This document shows, piece by piece, positions 1-8,430 of a DNA stretch of 64,000 nt (within the stretch, counting starts at the first letter, position 1; each line of letters starts with the position of its first letter). The stretch covers positions 1 through 64,000 of the forward strand of contig JAUXVJ010000011.1 in NCBI GenBank assembly GCA_030684515.1, in the 5' to 3' direction. Source of the DNA: Actinomycetota bacterium. GTDB taxonomy: Bacteria > Actinomycetota > Actinomycetes > S36-B12. The notes beneath the pieces were generated by a model. It was not told where the DNA came from. It saw only the letters and a program-made list of their open reading frames with translations, and made no database searches. Made by a program: the position numbers and the translations under genes.

Positions 1-65
1 CCACAGACGGAGAACTGATCAAAGAACTCACCCTGGACGCCACAAAAAACTACCAACAACAATGA
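1..65 (+). CDS. IS481-family transposase, C-terminal end (cut by window edge)
   Basis: The reading frame open at the left edge translates as TDGELIKELTLDATKNYQQQ followed by TGA. This closely resembles the conserved C-terminus of IS481-type DDE transposases (pattern GELxRELTLDPxxxYQ). Only about 20 residues are visible, so I cannot tell whether the gene is intact upstream. The palindromic segments that follow fit the end of such an element. Confidence 0.7.
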   Translation, partial: TDGELIKELTLDATKNYQQQ

Positions 66-98
66 AAAACGCCCCCACCAACAGGTGAGAGCGTCCAC

Positions 99-140
99 GA
101 TGTCTCAAGACATCTGACCTCGATGTCCCGAGACATCACA
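99..140. repeat. Probable right end of the IS481-type element (two palindromes)
   Basis: Two short inverted repeats follow the transposase stop. GATGTCTCAAGACATC at 99-114 has 7-bp arms, and GATGTC-CCGA-GACATC at 122-137 has 6-bp arms. Terminal repeats built on a 'TGTGATGTC..GACATC' theme are typical of actinobacterial IS481 elements. The element would end near position 140, only a few bases from the 3' end of the tRNA-Lys gene. The exact boundary and target duplication cannot be set because the left end is outside the window. Confidence 0.5.
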
Positions 141-145
141 CAAAG

Positions 146-218
<73 letters not shown>

Positions 219-242
219 GTAGTGGAGCGGAAAGTGTAACAG

Positions 243-1736
243 TCAGCCAAGGGCGACCTTGGCGGCCTCGGTGATGGCTGAGGCCATCTGTCGCAGTCCT
301 TCGGGATTGGGATGAAAGGAGCCGCTGGACATTACGCCGAGCTGCGCAGGGAACACCCACGAGCCTTGCCCAGCACAGATTCCATGGCCGCTTGCCGACT
401 CCCCGGATCGAGCCCAGGTGCCTGTGACTGGGCGCCAACCGAGGCCCGCCGTGGCCTGAATCTGCTGATTCAAGTTGCCGGCTGGCAGTGGAATCGACTT
501 CACTCCCTGGTTGGTCGTCTGGTAATTGACAGCAGGTGGTGGGGTCGGATTCAACAAGGCGTCGCGCGACCATGCGAAGTCCGGCGACGTCATTGTGAGA
601 TAGGAGCAAGGCCCACCTGCCGCGTTTCTCGTGATATCTGGATACAGGGTTGGCAGCACTGCGGCATTTGGCGCGAGAGTGATGGGATTGGCGCAACTGC
701 TGCCATTGAAGCATTTGGCAATAGATGCGTAAGCGCCGGGCAGTTTGGCAGTTTGGGCGCTGACGCCTGCGTTCAAACTTGGAAACGCACGCAGGGGGCC
801 TGCATTTGCTGGAACCAGCGGGCAGTTGCTGTTGATAAGGCATGAGCTGATGATTGAACCGAAGCCCACATCGTTGCCCCCTATGGACAGCGTGACCAGG
901 TCAACCGGACTGTCGCCAATGATGCTTCGAGCCTGCGCCAGTTGCGATGGCAGTTGACCGGTCTGCTGTCCGAGGATGCCTTGCGAGACGGTCGCCCCGC
1001 TGCAGGTGACGTCCACGAATGTGACCGAAGTCTGGTCCGACGCCCTTTCAAGAGCGAGGGCGGCTTGCGCTGGTGAGCTGCGAACGCTGCGCCGGCAGTC
1101 GGTGTCATCCCAATAGGGTCGGAAACTTGAGAACAAGCCGCCTTGTTGAACCCACGCATCCACATTGCGCGGGTTGCCCTCGCCAGATGCGTATGAATCG
1201 CCCAGTGCCAGCATCAGGATGTTCTTCACCTGGCCGTCAATCGCATTGACGGCTGAAGCCGACCCGTTGCTCACCTTCAATTCGAAGCGGTAATTGCCTT
1301 CAGGCAGCGTAATGCGCGTCTTGCATGCCTTGGCTGTCAGAGCCCTAGCTGGGAGTTGTTGAACGGCACCGCTTGCAGTATTCGTGACTGACCACGTGAA
1401 GCGCGTTGCCTTGGAGTTGCAGGCGTTGAGAGTGACGGGAAAACCTTGGGGCGAGAGGTACCAGGACAGTGAGCCATTGATCAGTCGCTCATTTGGCTGG
1501 GCAATGTGATTGCCGCTGCCAACCATCGCGACCGAAGGGGTCATGGTCAGTGCGCCCGACTTCGGCACGCCGCCGTCGCCGTCGATGAAGCCATCGCCAT
1601 TGGTGTCCTTGCTCAAGTCCACCATCGACCAGGAGGCCTTGGCCACCACTGGTGACGGACTAGCCGTGGCTGGCATCAGCGCCACAAGCGAGAAGAGAGC
1701 TGCACTGCCCGCGAAGGCAGCTAGTCGCCTAGACAT
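243..1736 (-). CDS. Secreted SGNH/GDSL-type hydrolase (esterase/lipase-like)
   Basis: A 497-residue exported hydrolase of the SGNH superfamily. The N-terminus (MSRRLAAFAGSAALF...) is a Sec signal peptide. Block I is LALGDSYASGEG with the nucleophile at about Ser181, block III is LSIGGNDVGFG, and a late HPNPEGL supplies the catalytic His. Before the catalytic domain, DTNGDGFIDGDG (about residues 44-55) looks like an EF-hand/dockerin-type calcium loop. I chose the ATG at 1736 because it gives the signal peptide directly and overlaps the stop of the upstream DUF5522 gene by 8 bases; a longer TTG-started form to 1799 is possible. The substrate (lipid, acylated sugar or polymer ester) cannot be read from the sequence. 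Confidence 0.85.
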   Translation of the reverse strand: MSRRLAAFAGSAALFSLVALMPATASPSPVVAKASWSMVDLSKDTNGDGFIDGDGGVPKSGALTMTPSVAMVGSGNHIAQPNERLINGSLSWYLSPQGFPVTLNACNSKATRFTWSVTNTASGAVQQLPARALTAKACKTRITLPEGNYRFELKVSNGSASAVNAIDGQVKNILMLALGDSYASGEGNPRNVDAWVQQGGLFSSFRPYWDDTDCRRSVRSSPAQAALALERASDQTSVTFVDVTCSGATVSQGILGQQTGQLPSQLAQARSIIGDSPVDLVTLSIGGNDVGFGSIISSCLINSNCPLVPANAGPLRAFPSLNAGVSAQTAKLPGAYASIAKCFNGSSCANPITLAPNAAVLPTLYPDITRNAAGGPCSYLTMTSPDFAWSRDALLNPTPPPAVNYQTTNQGVKSIPLPAGNLNQQIQATAGLGWRPVTGTWARSGESASGHGICAGQGSWVFPAQLGVMSSGSFHPNPEGLRQMASAITEAAKVALG

Positions 1737-1950
1737 AGGGGCAGTGCCGGCAGCCGTTGGTGCAGCAATTGCCTCGCCGAAGATGGGTTGCCGCGGCAAT
1801 CACGAACAGACCGGACACCGGATCCAGATATCCGGCCTGGCCTTGATCCATCGCGGCGGCGTGGCGCCGGATGATTTCGCTGTAGTAAGGATGAGCTGGC
1901 GAGAGCCGATCCTCATGTGGCTGGGTGAGCGGTCGTGAGGCAGCAGCCAT
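1729..1950 (-). CDS. DUF5522 family small cysteine-rich protein
   Basis: A 73-residue protein ending RGNCCTNGCRHCPYV, the C-terminal signature of the DUF5522 family (RGxCCxxGCRHCPY). It is preceded by GYLDPVSGLFVIAAATHL, also typical of the family. The function is unknown; the four clustered cysteines suggest metal binding. The ATG at 1950 is preferred, and a TTG at 2013 would add 21 residues that would abut the divergent VKOR start. The stop overlaps the GDSL gene start, so the two are probably co-transcribed. Confidence 0.75.
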   Translation of the reverse strand: MAAASRPLTQPHEDRLSPAHPYYSEIIRRHAAAMDQGQAGYLDPVSGLFVIAAATHLRRGNCCTNGCRHCPYV

Positions 1951-2012
1951 GCCATTGATTATGCAGGAGGCCGGTAGCCGCCGGACTCCTGCTGCCAAGG
2001 GATACTTGCTCA

Positions 2013-2621
2013 ATGTCGACTGCCTATGCCTTCACCCCACTGCCGCGAGCTCAGCGTCATATCGGGGCATTCAGCGAGATGCTGGTCTCATCCTTGCTCT
2101 CGCTCATCGCCTCGTTGGTGCTCTCTGCAGAGGCCATAACTCTGGCAGCAAACCCCAATGCGGTCTTCTCCTGCGATATCAACGCGAACATCTCCTGCAG
2201 CGTCGTGGCGCAGACATGGCAGGCCTCGCTATTTGGATTTCCGAATGCCTTCCTGGGCCTGATTGCTGAACCCGTAGTGATCACGGTGGCCATTGCCTCG
2301 ATCGCTGGCGTGGCCTTCCCGCGTTGGTTCATGAACGCTGCGCAGTTGATGTACACCGTTGGCCTGGTGTTCGCCTACTGGTTGCTCTACGAGTCGTACT
2401 TCCACATTGGGGCTCTGTGCCCATGGTGTCTGCTGGTGACAGTCACCACGACCATGGTCTTCGCCTCGATGACGCGGGTGAATATCTACCGCAACACATT
2501 TGGATTCAGCGAGCGGACCCACGCGCGCCTGACGCGAATGCTGGATGCCTGGATCGATCACTACATCGTGATTCTGGTCATTGCCATCATTGGGGGCATG
2601 ATCGCAATCAAGTACCTCTAA
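2013..2621 (+). CDS. Vitamin K epoxide reductase (VKOR) family membrane protein
   Basis: A 202-residue polytopic membrane protein with hydrophobic segments near residues 20-45, 72-100, 108-128 and 138-155, plus one at the C-terminus. It has the paired cysteines of VKOR: a loop pair at Cys54 and Cys62 and the quinone-side active site CPWC at Cys136-Cys139. Bacterial VKORs reoxidize DsbA-like oxidases and pass electrons to menaquinone, allowing disulfide bonds in exported proteins. No fused thioredoxin domain is present and no DsbA-like gene is adjacent, so the partner must be encoded elsewhere. It is transcribed divergently from DUF5522. Confidence 0.88.
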   Translation: MSTAYAFTPLPRAQRHIGAFSEMLVSSLLSLIASLVLSAEAITLAANPNAVFSCDINANISCSVVAQTWQASLFGFPNAFLGLIAEPVVITVAIASIAGVAFPRWFMNAAQLMYTVGLVFAYWLLYESYFHIGALCPWCLLVTVTTTMVFASMTRVNIYRNTFGFSERTHARLTRMLDAWIDHYIVILVIAIIGGMIAIKYL

Positions 2622-2739
2622 GGTCGGTCCATTAGTTAGGTGGAGTCGCGGAAATGTGCGGCTCTGGCTTCTATAAAATGACTGGCACACGTACTCGGCA
2701 AACTGTTGCAAAGCTTCGACAACCGATCAGGGAGCGATC

Positions 2740-3318
2740 ATGAACGAAGAGTGGGGACCACTAGCCGGACTCATCGGCGAATGGGAGGGCGAAGGTGGCG
2801 TAGACCATGCCTTCAAGCACAGCGCGGAGGTTGTCTTCGATACGACCTACCGTGAGAAGTGCACTATGAAGCCATTTGGTCCAGTCGACAACGGAACGCA
2901 GTCGCTGTATGGCTTGGACTACAAGTCAGCCATGTGGCGTGACGATGAAGAGAATCCTTTCCATACCGAGGTCGGTTACTGGCTCTGGGATGCGGCCACC
3001 GGTGAGGTCATGAAGGGCTTCGTCGTGCCGCGCGGCATTGTGGTGTTGGCTGGCGGGTTCACTACCGCAGATGCCAAGGTCTTCACGTTGAAGGCTTCAC
3101 TCGACGACCCGAAGTATGCGATCGGTGAGAACACCTACCTTGCAGCTAACGCCAGCAGCACGTCGTATGAAGTGACCATCACCGTCGGAGATGGCACCTT
3201 CGGCTACGACCAGACAACCTGGTTGAACATGAAGGAGTTCGCAGAGCCCTTCCCGCACACCGACCATCACTCGATGAACCGCGTCAGCGAAGGCGAAGCT
3301 GGTTCCCTGAAAATGTGA
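2740..3318 (+). CDS. Heme-binding-like beta-barrel protein (nitrobindin/FABP-like)
   Basis: A 192-residue soluble protein beginning GPLAGLIGEWEGEG, the turn that opens nitrobindin/THAP4-like barrels (LxGxWxGxG). It is followed by FHTEVGYWLWD and, near the C-terminus, a His-rich stretch HTDHHS that could hold the heme ligand. Nitrobindins bind ferric heme and react with NO or peroxynitrite. I infer the family from these motifs; heme binding itself is not demonstrated. A good ribosome site (GGGAGCGATC) precedes ATG 2740. It stands alone, convergent with the LLM oxidoreductase across a shared terminator. Confidence 0.65.
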   Translation: MNEEWGPLAGLIGEWEGEGGVDHAFKHSAEVVFDTTYREKCTMKPFGPVDNGTQSLYGLDYKSAMWRDDEENPFHTEVGYWLWDAATGEVMKGFVVPRGIVVLAGGFTTADAKVFTLKASLDDPKYAIGENTYLAANASSTSYEVTITVGDGTFGYDQTTWLNMKEFAEPFPHTDHHSMNRVSEGEAGSLKM

Positions 3319-3323
3319 TGGCT

Positions 3324-3368
3324 CTGCTTCCCTCGTTGCCACGGATGTTGTTGCAATGAGGGAAGCAG
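3324..3368. terminator. Bidirectional hairpin terminator between convergent genes
   Basis: Arms CTGCTTCCCTCGTTGC (3324-3339) and GCAATGAGGGAAGCAG (3353-3368) form a 16-bp stem with one G-T pair and a 13-base loop. It sits exactly between the stop codons of the nitrobindin-like gene and the minus-strand LLM gene. Confidence 0.8.
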
Positions 3369-4388
3369 TCAATCAATCGCGTGCAGGTGTTCCTGCACGG
3401 CAGGGATGATCTTCTCTCCGTACGCCGCGAGGGTGTGGTCGTTGTCGTCGTGCTGGAGATACACGGCGAACTGATCGACGCCGAGGGCTTGCAGCTCTTT
3501 GAGTCGGCGAATGTGCTCGGCAGGTGGGCCAATGATGCAGAAGCGGTCAACGATCTCGTCGGGGACGAAGTTGGCGTGCTCGTTGCCTGCCTGGCCATGC
3601 TGGTTGTAGTCATACCCGCGCCGCGCCTTGATGTAGTCCGTCAAAGCTTGAGGAACTGCACCTCCGTCCTCGCCGTATCGTTCGACGATATCTGCTACGT
3701 GGTTGCCGACCATCCCGCCGAACCAGCGCAGTTGGTCACGAGCGTGTTCGATGTCCTCGGTGACGTATGCCGGTGCGGCCACGCAGATATAGATCGAATC
3801 AGGGTCCCTGCCTGCGGCCGCGGCGGCGTCGCGAACGGCTTTGATTGTCCATTCGGCAATCGAAGGATCAGCGAGTTGCAGGATGAACCCGTCGCCGACC
3901 TCGCCAGCCAGAGCCAGCATCCGTGGACCGTAGGCCGCCACCCATATCTCAGCCCGGCTGGTATGCGCCCAGGGCAGGCGAAGGCTGTTGCCCTTGTATT
4001 CAATGGTCTCCCCATTTACCAGTCCTTTGATGCCCAAGACGGCCTGCCGGAGGTGGTCGACTGTGACCGGTTTGCCGTTGGTCACCCGCACCGCGGAATC
4101 GCCCCGGCCGATACCTATCACTGTCCGATTGCCATACATCTCGTTGAGAGTTGCGAATACTGATGCCGTCACGGTGATATCGCGGGTTGCTGGATTGGTC
4201 ACCATCGGCCCGACGAACACTTTGCGTGTCTCGTCCAGGATCTTGCTGTAGATGACGTTGGGCTCCTCCCACAGGATGTGCGAGTCGAAGGTCCAGACGT
4301 AGCCGAAGCCATATGCCTCTGCACGCTTGGCAAGGTCGATGACGCGGGCAGCAGGGGGAGTGCACTGCAGTACGACTCCGATATCCAT
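3369..4388 (-). CDS. LLM-class flavin/F420-type oxidoreductase linked to pyrimidine catabolism
   Basis: A 339-residue luciferase-like TIM-barrel enzyme (MDIGVVLQ...; GFGYVWTFDSHILWEEP; VTNPATRDITVTASVFATLNEMYGNR; IGIGRGDSAVR). The pattern matches the subfamily usually annotated as TIGR03842, which recurs beside dihydropyrimidinase genes. The cofactor (F420 or FMN) cannot be decided from sequence. ATG 4388 has a good Shine-Dalgarno (AAGGAAAGG). It is the last gene of the pyrimidine/hydantoin operon, 35 bases after the semialdehyde dehydrogenase. I infer a redox step on a pyrimidine or hydantoin-type ring or its product, possibly replacing a canonical dihydropyrimidine dehydrogenase, which is absent here. 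Confidence 0.8.
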   Translation of the reverse strand: MDIGVVLQCTPPAARVIDLAKRAEAYGFGYVWTFDSHILWEEPNVIYSKILDETRKVFVGPMVTNPATRDITVTASVFATLNEMYGNRTVIGIGRGDSAVRVTNGKPVTVDHLRQAVLGIKGLVNGETIEYKGNSLRLPWAHTSRAEIWVAAYGPRMLALAGEVGDGFILQLADPSIAEWTIKAVRDAAAAAGRDPDSIYICVAAPAYVTEDIEHARDQLRWFGGMVGNHVADIVERYGEDGGAVPQALTDYIKARRGYDYNQHGQAGNEHANFVPDEIVDRFCIIGPPAEHIRRLKELQALGVDQFAVYLQHDDNDHTLAAYGEKIIPAVQEHLHAID

Positions 4389-4423
4389 GATTCGCCTTTC
4401 CTTCGCGGGGTCTTGCCGGTGGA

Positions 4424-5944
4424 CTAGCGCGTGCGCGGGAAGCCGAGGTCGACCGTGGAGGTCGCGGGATCTGGCCACCGTGAAGTGACGGTCTTGGTTC
4501 GGGTGTAGAACTCGACTCCTGCGGGTCCGTAGATGTTGCTGTCCCCGAAGATCGAGGCCTTCCAGCCGCCGAAGCTGTAGTACGCGACTGGCACCGGGAT
4601 CGGCACATTGATGCCGACCATCCCAACATTGATCTCATATTGGAAGGCGTGAGCGGCCCCGCCATCGCGGGTGAAGATTGCTGTGCCGTTGCCGTATTGG
4701 TGGGTGTTGATGAGGTTCACGGCTTCGTCGTAGGTGTCGACTCGGACGATTGCCAGGACCGGACCGAAGATCTCGTCGTCGTAGGCGGACATGCCCGGCC
4801 TGACATGGTCGATGAGCGAGACTCCCAGGAAGAAGCCGTTCTCCGGCAACTCGGCCTCGCGCCCATCGACCACGAGCGTGGCTCCCTGCTCAGGAGCGTT
4901 CGCAAGGTAGGACGCGACCTTGTCGCGATGCTCACCAGTGATGAGCGGGCCCATCTCTGAGGTGGGATCGCTACCCGGTCCGACCTTCAGCTTCGGCAGC
5001 CGCTCAGTGATTGCGTCAATGAGCCTGTCGCCGACACCACCGACGGCGACGACGACGGAGATGGCCATGCACCGCTCGCCGGCAGAGCCATATGCGGCGC
5101 TGACAGCAGCGTCGGCTGCCATGTTGATGTCGGCATCGGGCAGGACCACCATGTGGTTCTTCGCCCCGCCCAAAGCCTGCACCCTCTTGCCGTTCGCGGT
5201 GCCGGTGGCATAGATGTACTTGGCAATAGGCGTTGAACCCACGAAGCTCACCGCCTGGATATCTGGATGCTCAAGGATGCGATCAACTGCGACCTTGTCG
5301 CCTTGAACGACATTGAACACACCATCGGGAAGCCCCGCTGCCTTCAACAGCTCTGCGAGCAGCAAGGAGACCGAGGGATCTTTCTCGCTTGGCTTCAGTA
5401 CGAAGGTGTTACCTGTGGCGATTGCATTGGCGAACATCCACATCGGGACCATGGCAGGAAAGTTGAAGGGAGTGATGCCGGCGACCACGCCGAGCGGCTG
5501 CTTTATTGAGTACACATCGACTCCGCCAGAAACGCCCTCTGAGTAGCCGCCCTTCAACATCGCCGGGATGCCACAGGCGAATTCGATGTTTTCGATGCCG
5601 CGCGCAAGCTCACCGGCCGCATCGCTGGGAACCTTGCCATGCTCGAGCGACAGCAACTCCGCGATCTCATCGCGACGACCGACCACGAGCTCGCGGAATT
5701 TGAACATGACTTCAGCACGGCGAGACAGCGAAGTTGCCCGCCACGCAGGGAACGCGGCGCTGGCTGCCGCGACTGCGGCGTCAAGTTCGGCAGTGGAGGC
5801 CAGCCCTACTTCGGCCTGTTGCACTCCCAAGGCCGGGTTGTACACCGGACTCACGCGGCCAGAAGTTGAAGTGACAAGTGAGCCGTTGATCCAATGATCG
5901 ATGGTTCGCACGTGGGTTACTCCGCTCTCAGTTGCAAGGTCCAT
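4424..5944 (-). CDS. mmsA: CoA-acylating methylmalonate/malonate-semialdehyde dehydrogenase
   Basis: A 506-residue aldehyde dehydrogenase of the MMSDH subfamily. It has FNFPAMVPMWMFANAIATGNTFVLKPSEKDPS (NAD site), FVGSTPIAKYIY, and the nucleophile in GSAGERCMAIS at about Cys292. The family oxidizes methylmalonate semialdehyde or malonate semialdehyde to propionyl-CoA or acetyl-CoA. In this operon malonate semialdehyde from beta-alanine is the likely substrate. The start is 2 bases after the dihydropyrimidinase stop, indicating one transcript. Length and motifs are normal. Confidence 0.92.
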   Translation of the reverse strand: MDLATESGVTHVRTIDHWINGSLVTSTSGRVSPVYNPALGVQQAEVGLASTAELDAAVAAASAAFPAWRATSLSRRAEVMFKFRELVVGRRDEIAELLSLEHGKVPSDAAGELARGIENIEFACGIPAMLKGGYSEGVSGGVDVYSIKQPLGVVAGITPFNFPAMVPMWMFANAIATGNTFVLKPSEKDPSVSLLLAELLKAAGLPDGVFNVVQGDKVAVDRILEHPDIQAVSFVGSTPIAKYIYATGTANGKRVQALGGAKNHMVVLPDADINMAADAAVSAAYGSAGERCMAISVVVAVGGVGDRLIDAITERLPKLKVGPGSDPTSEMGPLITGEHRDKVASYLANAPEQGATLVVDGREAELPENGFFLGVSLIDHVRPGMSAYDDEIFGPVLAIVRVDTYDEAVNLINTHQYGNGTAIFTRDGGAAHAFQYEINVGMVGINVPIPVPVAYYSFGGWKASIFGDSNIYGPAGVEFYTRTKTVTSRWPDPATSTVDLGFPRTR

Positions 5945-5946
5945 TG

Positions 5947-7365
5947 TCAGATGAGGTACTGCGAGAGTCCACGCTTGAGGTACTTCCCGCGGCCCTTCAC
6001 GCCGAAGTACTGATCATCGTCAACGACCACCAGACCTCGAGCGATGACCGTGTCGACATGGCCGTCGATGTTCACGCCCTCCCATGCCGAGTGGTCCATA
6101 TTCATGTGGTGGGTCTTGTGAAAGCCGATCTCGGTTCGACCTGTGGGGTTGTAGATCACGATGTCCGCGTCCGATCCTGGCGCGATGACGCCCTTCTGCG
6201 GATACAGCCCGAACATGCGTGCGGGAGTCGTCGATGTGATTTCCACCCAGCGTTCGATGCTGATCTGCCCGTCGACAACGCCCTGGTAGATCAGGTCCAT
6301 CCGGTGCTCGACCGAACCGATTCCGTTGGGGATCTTTGAGAAGTCCCCGAGTCCGAGCTCTTTTTGTTCCTTGAAGCAGAATGGGCAGTGGTCTGTGCTG
6401 ACGATCGACAGATCGTTGGTGCGCAAGTAGCGCCACAACTCCTTCTGATGCTCCTCGGCCTTGGAGCGCAGTGGAGTCGAGCACACCCACTTGGCACCTT
6501 CGAATCCGGGCTGTGCCAGCTGGTCCTCAAGTGAGAGATACAAATACTGCGGGCATGTTTCCCCGTACACATTCCAAGCGTCATCCTTGGCTGACTGAAG
6601 AACAGACACGGCTTGCTTGGCAGACATATGGACGATGTACAGGGGTGCGCCTGTCAGACGCGCGAGCATGATCGCCCGATTGGTGGCCTCGGCCTCGGTC
6701 TCCCAAGGTCGCGTCAGCGAGTGGTACTTGGGATCGGTCTTTCCCTCGGCCAGTGCCTGGGCGACGAGTACGTCAATGGCAGTGCCGTTCTCGGCGTGCA
6801 TCATGATCATCGATCCGCTCTGCGCCGCTGACTGCATTGCTCGCAGGATCTGACCATCGTCGCTGTAGAAGACACCTGGGTAGGCCATGAAGAGCTTGAA
6901 GCTCGTGATGCCCTCGTCGACCAATTCGTCCATGGCCTTCAACGACTCGTCGTCGACTCCACCGATGATCTGATGAAAGCCGTAGTCGATGTGGCAGTTT
7001 CCGGCGGCCTTTGCATGCCAGGCAGCTAATCCGTCTTGCACACGCTCGCCCTGTCTTTGCACTGCAAAGTCGAGGATGGTGGTGGTTCCGCCCCATGCTG
7101 CGGCCCGCGTCCCGGTCTCGAAGGTGTCCGAGGCGAAGGTTCCGCCAAAGGGCAACTCCATGTGGGTGTGTGCGTCAACGCCGCCTGGGATCACGTACTT
7201 GCCGGAAGCATCGATAACGCGCTCGGCTTCGGCTTCCAGGTTTGCTCCCAGCGAAGTGTCGCCGGGAAGGATGAGCGCGGCGATGCGCTCTCCATCGATC
7301 AATACGTCAGCCGCACTCGTGCCGGTGGCTGACACGACGCTTCCGTTCTTGATGAGGATGGTCAT
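5947..7365 (-). CDS. hydA: Dihydropyrimidinase / D-hydantoinase
   Basis: A 472-residue cyclic amidohydrolase. The N-terminal metal motif is GGVDAHTHMELPFGG (His66, His68). A carboxylated-lysine segment is ITSFKLFMAYPG, further metal ligands fall in MHAENG and YIVHMS, and the late Asp is in STDHCPF. It opens 5,6-dihydropyrimidines (or 5-substituted hydantoins) to N-carbamoyl-beta-amino acids. ATG 7365 has a clear ribosome site (GAAGGGACG). The C-N hydrolase directly upstream would remove the carbamoyl group, so pyrimidine degradation is the most economical role. Confidence 0.93.
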   Translation of the reverse strand: MTILIKNGSVVSATGTSAADVLIDGERIAALILPGDTSLGANLEAEAERVIDASGKYVIPGGVDAHTHMELPFGGTFASDTFETGTRAAAWGGTTTILDFAVQRQGERVQDGLAAWHAKAAGNCHIDYGFHQIIGGVDDESLKAMDELVDEGITSFKLFMAYPGVFYSDDGQILRAMQSAAQSGSMIMMHAENGTAIDVLVAQALAEGKTDPKYHSLTRPWETEAEATNRAIMLARLTGAPLYIVHMSAKQAVSVLQSAKDDAWNVYGETCPQYLYLSLEDQLAQPGFEGAKWVCSTPLRSKAEEHQKELWRYLRTNDLSIVSTDHCPFCFKEQKELGLGDFSKIPNGIGSVEHRMDLIYQGVVDGQISIERWVEITSTTPARMFGLYPQKGVIAPGSDADIVIYNPTGRTEIGFHKTHHMNMDHSAWEGVNIDGHVDTVIARGLVVVDDDQYFGVKGRGKYLKRGLSQYLI

Positions 7366-7381
7366 CGTTGCGTCCCTTCGA

Positions 7382-8218
7382 TTATGGCCGGACTATGTCG
7401 CCGTAGGAATCTGGTCGACGGTCGCGGTAGAACGCCCACCGATTTCGGACCTCGGCGAGCAGGTCCATATCGAGTTCACGTACGAGAAGCTCGGGCTGGT
7501 ACGGATCGCCCTTGTCGCCTACGTAGTTGCCTTCAGGATCCACGAAGTAGGACTGGCCGTAGAAGTCATCGTCACCGAGGGGTTCGATGCCGACTCGATT
7601 AATGGCACCGACGTAGTACTCGTTGGCCACTGCCGCGGCGGGTTGCTCGATGCTCCAGAGGTATTGCGATAGGCCACGAGATGTGGCAGAGGGGTTGAAG
7701 ACGATCTGCGCGCCATTGAGCCCCAGCGCGCGCCATCCTTCGGGGAAGTGACGGTCGTAGCAGATGTACACACCAATCTTGCCGACTGCAGTGTCGAACA
7801 CCGGATAGCCGCCGGTACCCGGGCGGAAGTAGAACTTCTCCAGAAATCCGGCGACCTGTGGGATGTGGTGCTTGCGGTATTTGCCGAGGTAGGTGCCATC
7901 GGCATCGACGACTGCGGCGGTGTTGTACAGAACGCCTGGCTGCTCCTGCTCGTACATCGGCAGGATCATGACCAGGCCCAGTTCTCTGGCAAGTGCCTGG
8001 AAGCGCTCGGTTGTTGGCCCCGGGATCGACTCGGCGTACTCGTAGTACTGCGCGTCCTGGACCTGGCAGAAATAGGGCCCGTAGAAGAGTTCCTGGAAGC
8101 AGATGACCTGCGCGCCCTGTGCAGCAGCATCGCGGGCGTAGACCTCGTGCGCGCGGATCATTGACTCTTTGTCGCCAGTCCAACTTGTCTGGACCAAAGC
8201 GGCGCGAATGATGGTCAT
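7382..8218 (-). CDS. Carbon-nitrogen hydrolase, probable beta-ureidopropionase
   Basis: A 278-residue nitrilase-superfamily amidase with the catalytic triad Glu43 (CFQELFYGPYF), Lys116 (GKYRKHHIP) and Cys153 (VYICYDRHFPEGWR). The pattern is that of N-carbamoyl-beta-alanine / N-carbamoylputrescine amidases. ATG 8218 has a strong GAGGAGGAC ribosome site, and it is the first gene of the minus-strand operon. With dihydropyrimidinase next to it, hydrolysis of N-carbamoyl-beta-alanine to beta-alanine, CO2 and ammonia is the best inference. No beta-alanine aminotransferase is present in the window. Confidence 0.88.
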   Translation of the reverse strand: MTIIRAALVQTSWTGDKESMIRAHEVYARDAAAQGAQVICFQELFYGPYFCQVQDAQYYEYAESIPGPTTERFQALARELGLVMILPMYEQEQPGVLYNTAAVVDADGTYLGKYRKHHIPQVAGFLEKFYFRPGTGGYPVFDTAVGKIGVYICYDRHFPEGWRALGLNGAQIVFNPSATSRGLSQYLWSIEQPAAAVANEYYVGAINRVGIEPLGDDDFYGQSYFVDPEGNYVGDKGDPYQPELLVRELDMDLLAEVRNRWAFYRDRRPDSYGDIVRP

Positions 8219-8430
8219 GTCGTCCTCCTCATCGGGTGGGCGCGAAACGTGACACTGATCGATCAGCCAAGTATGGACCACACAGCAGGCCCAGCAAGCC
8301 CGCTATGGAGACGACGAACCAGTTGTTCGTGATGGTGCTCAGGAAACGCTGCCGGCTCATGCCAATCGCACCACGCCGCTGAGGCAAGTGCGGGCTACTA
8401 TCGACGTACTCTGATCGAAGGGATCAAGCC

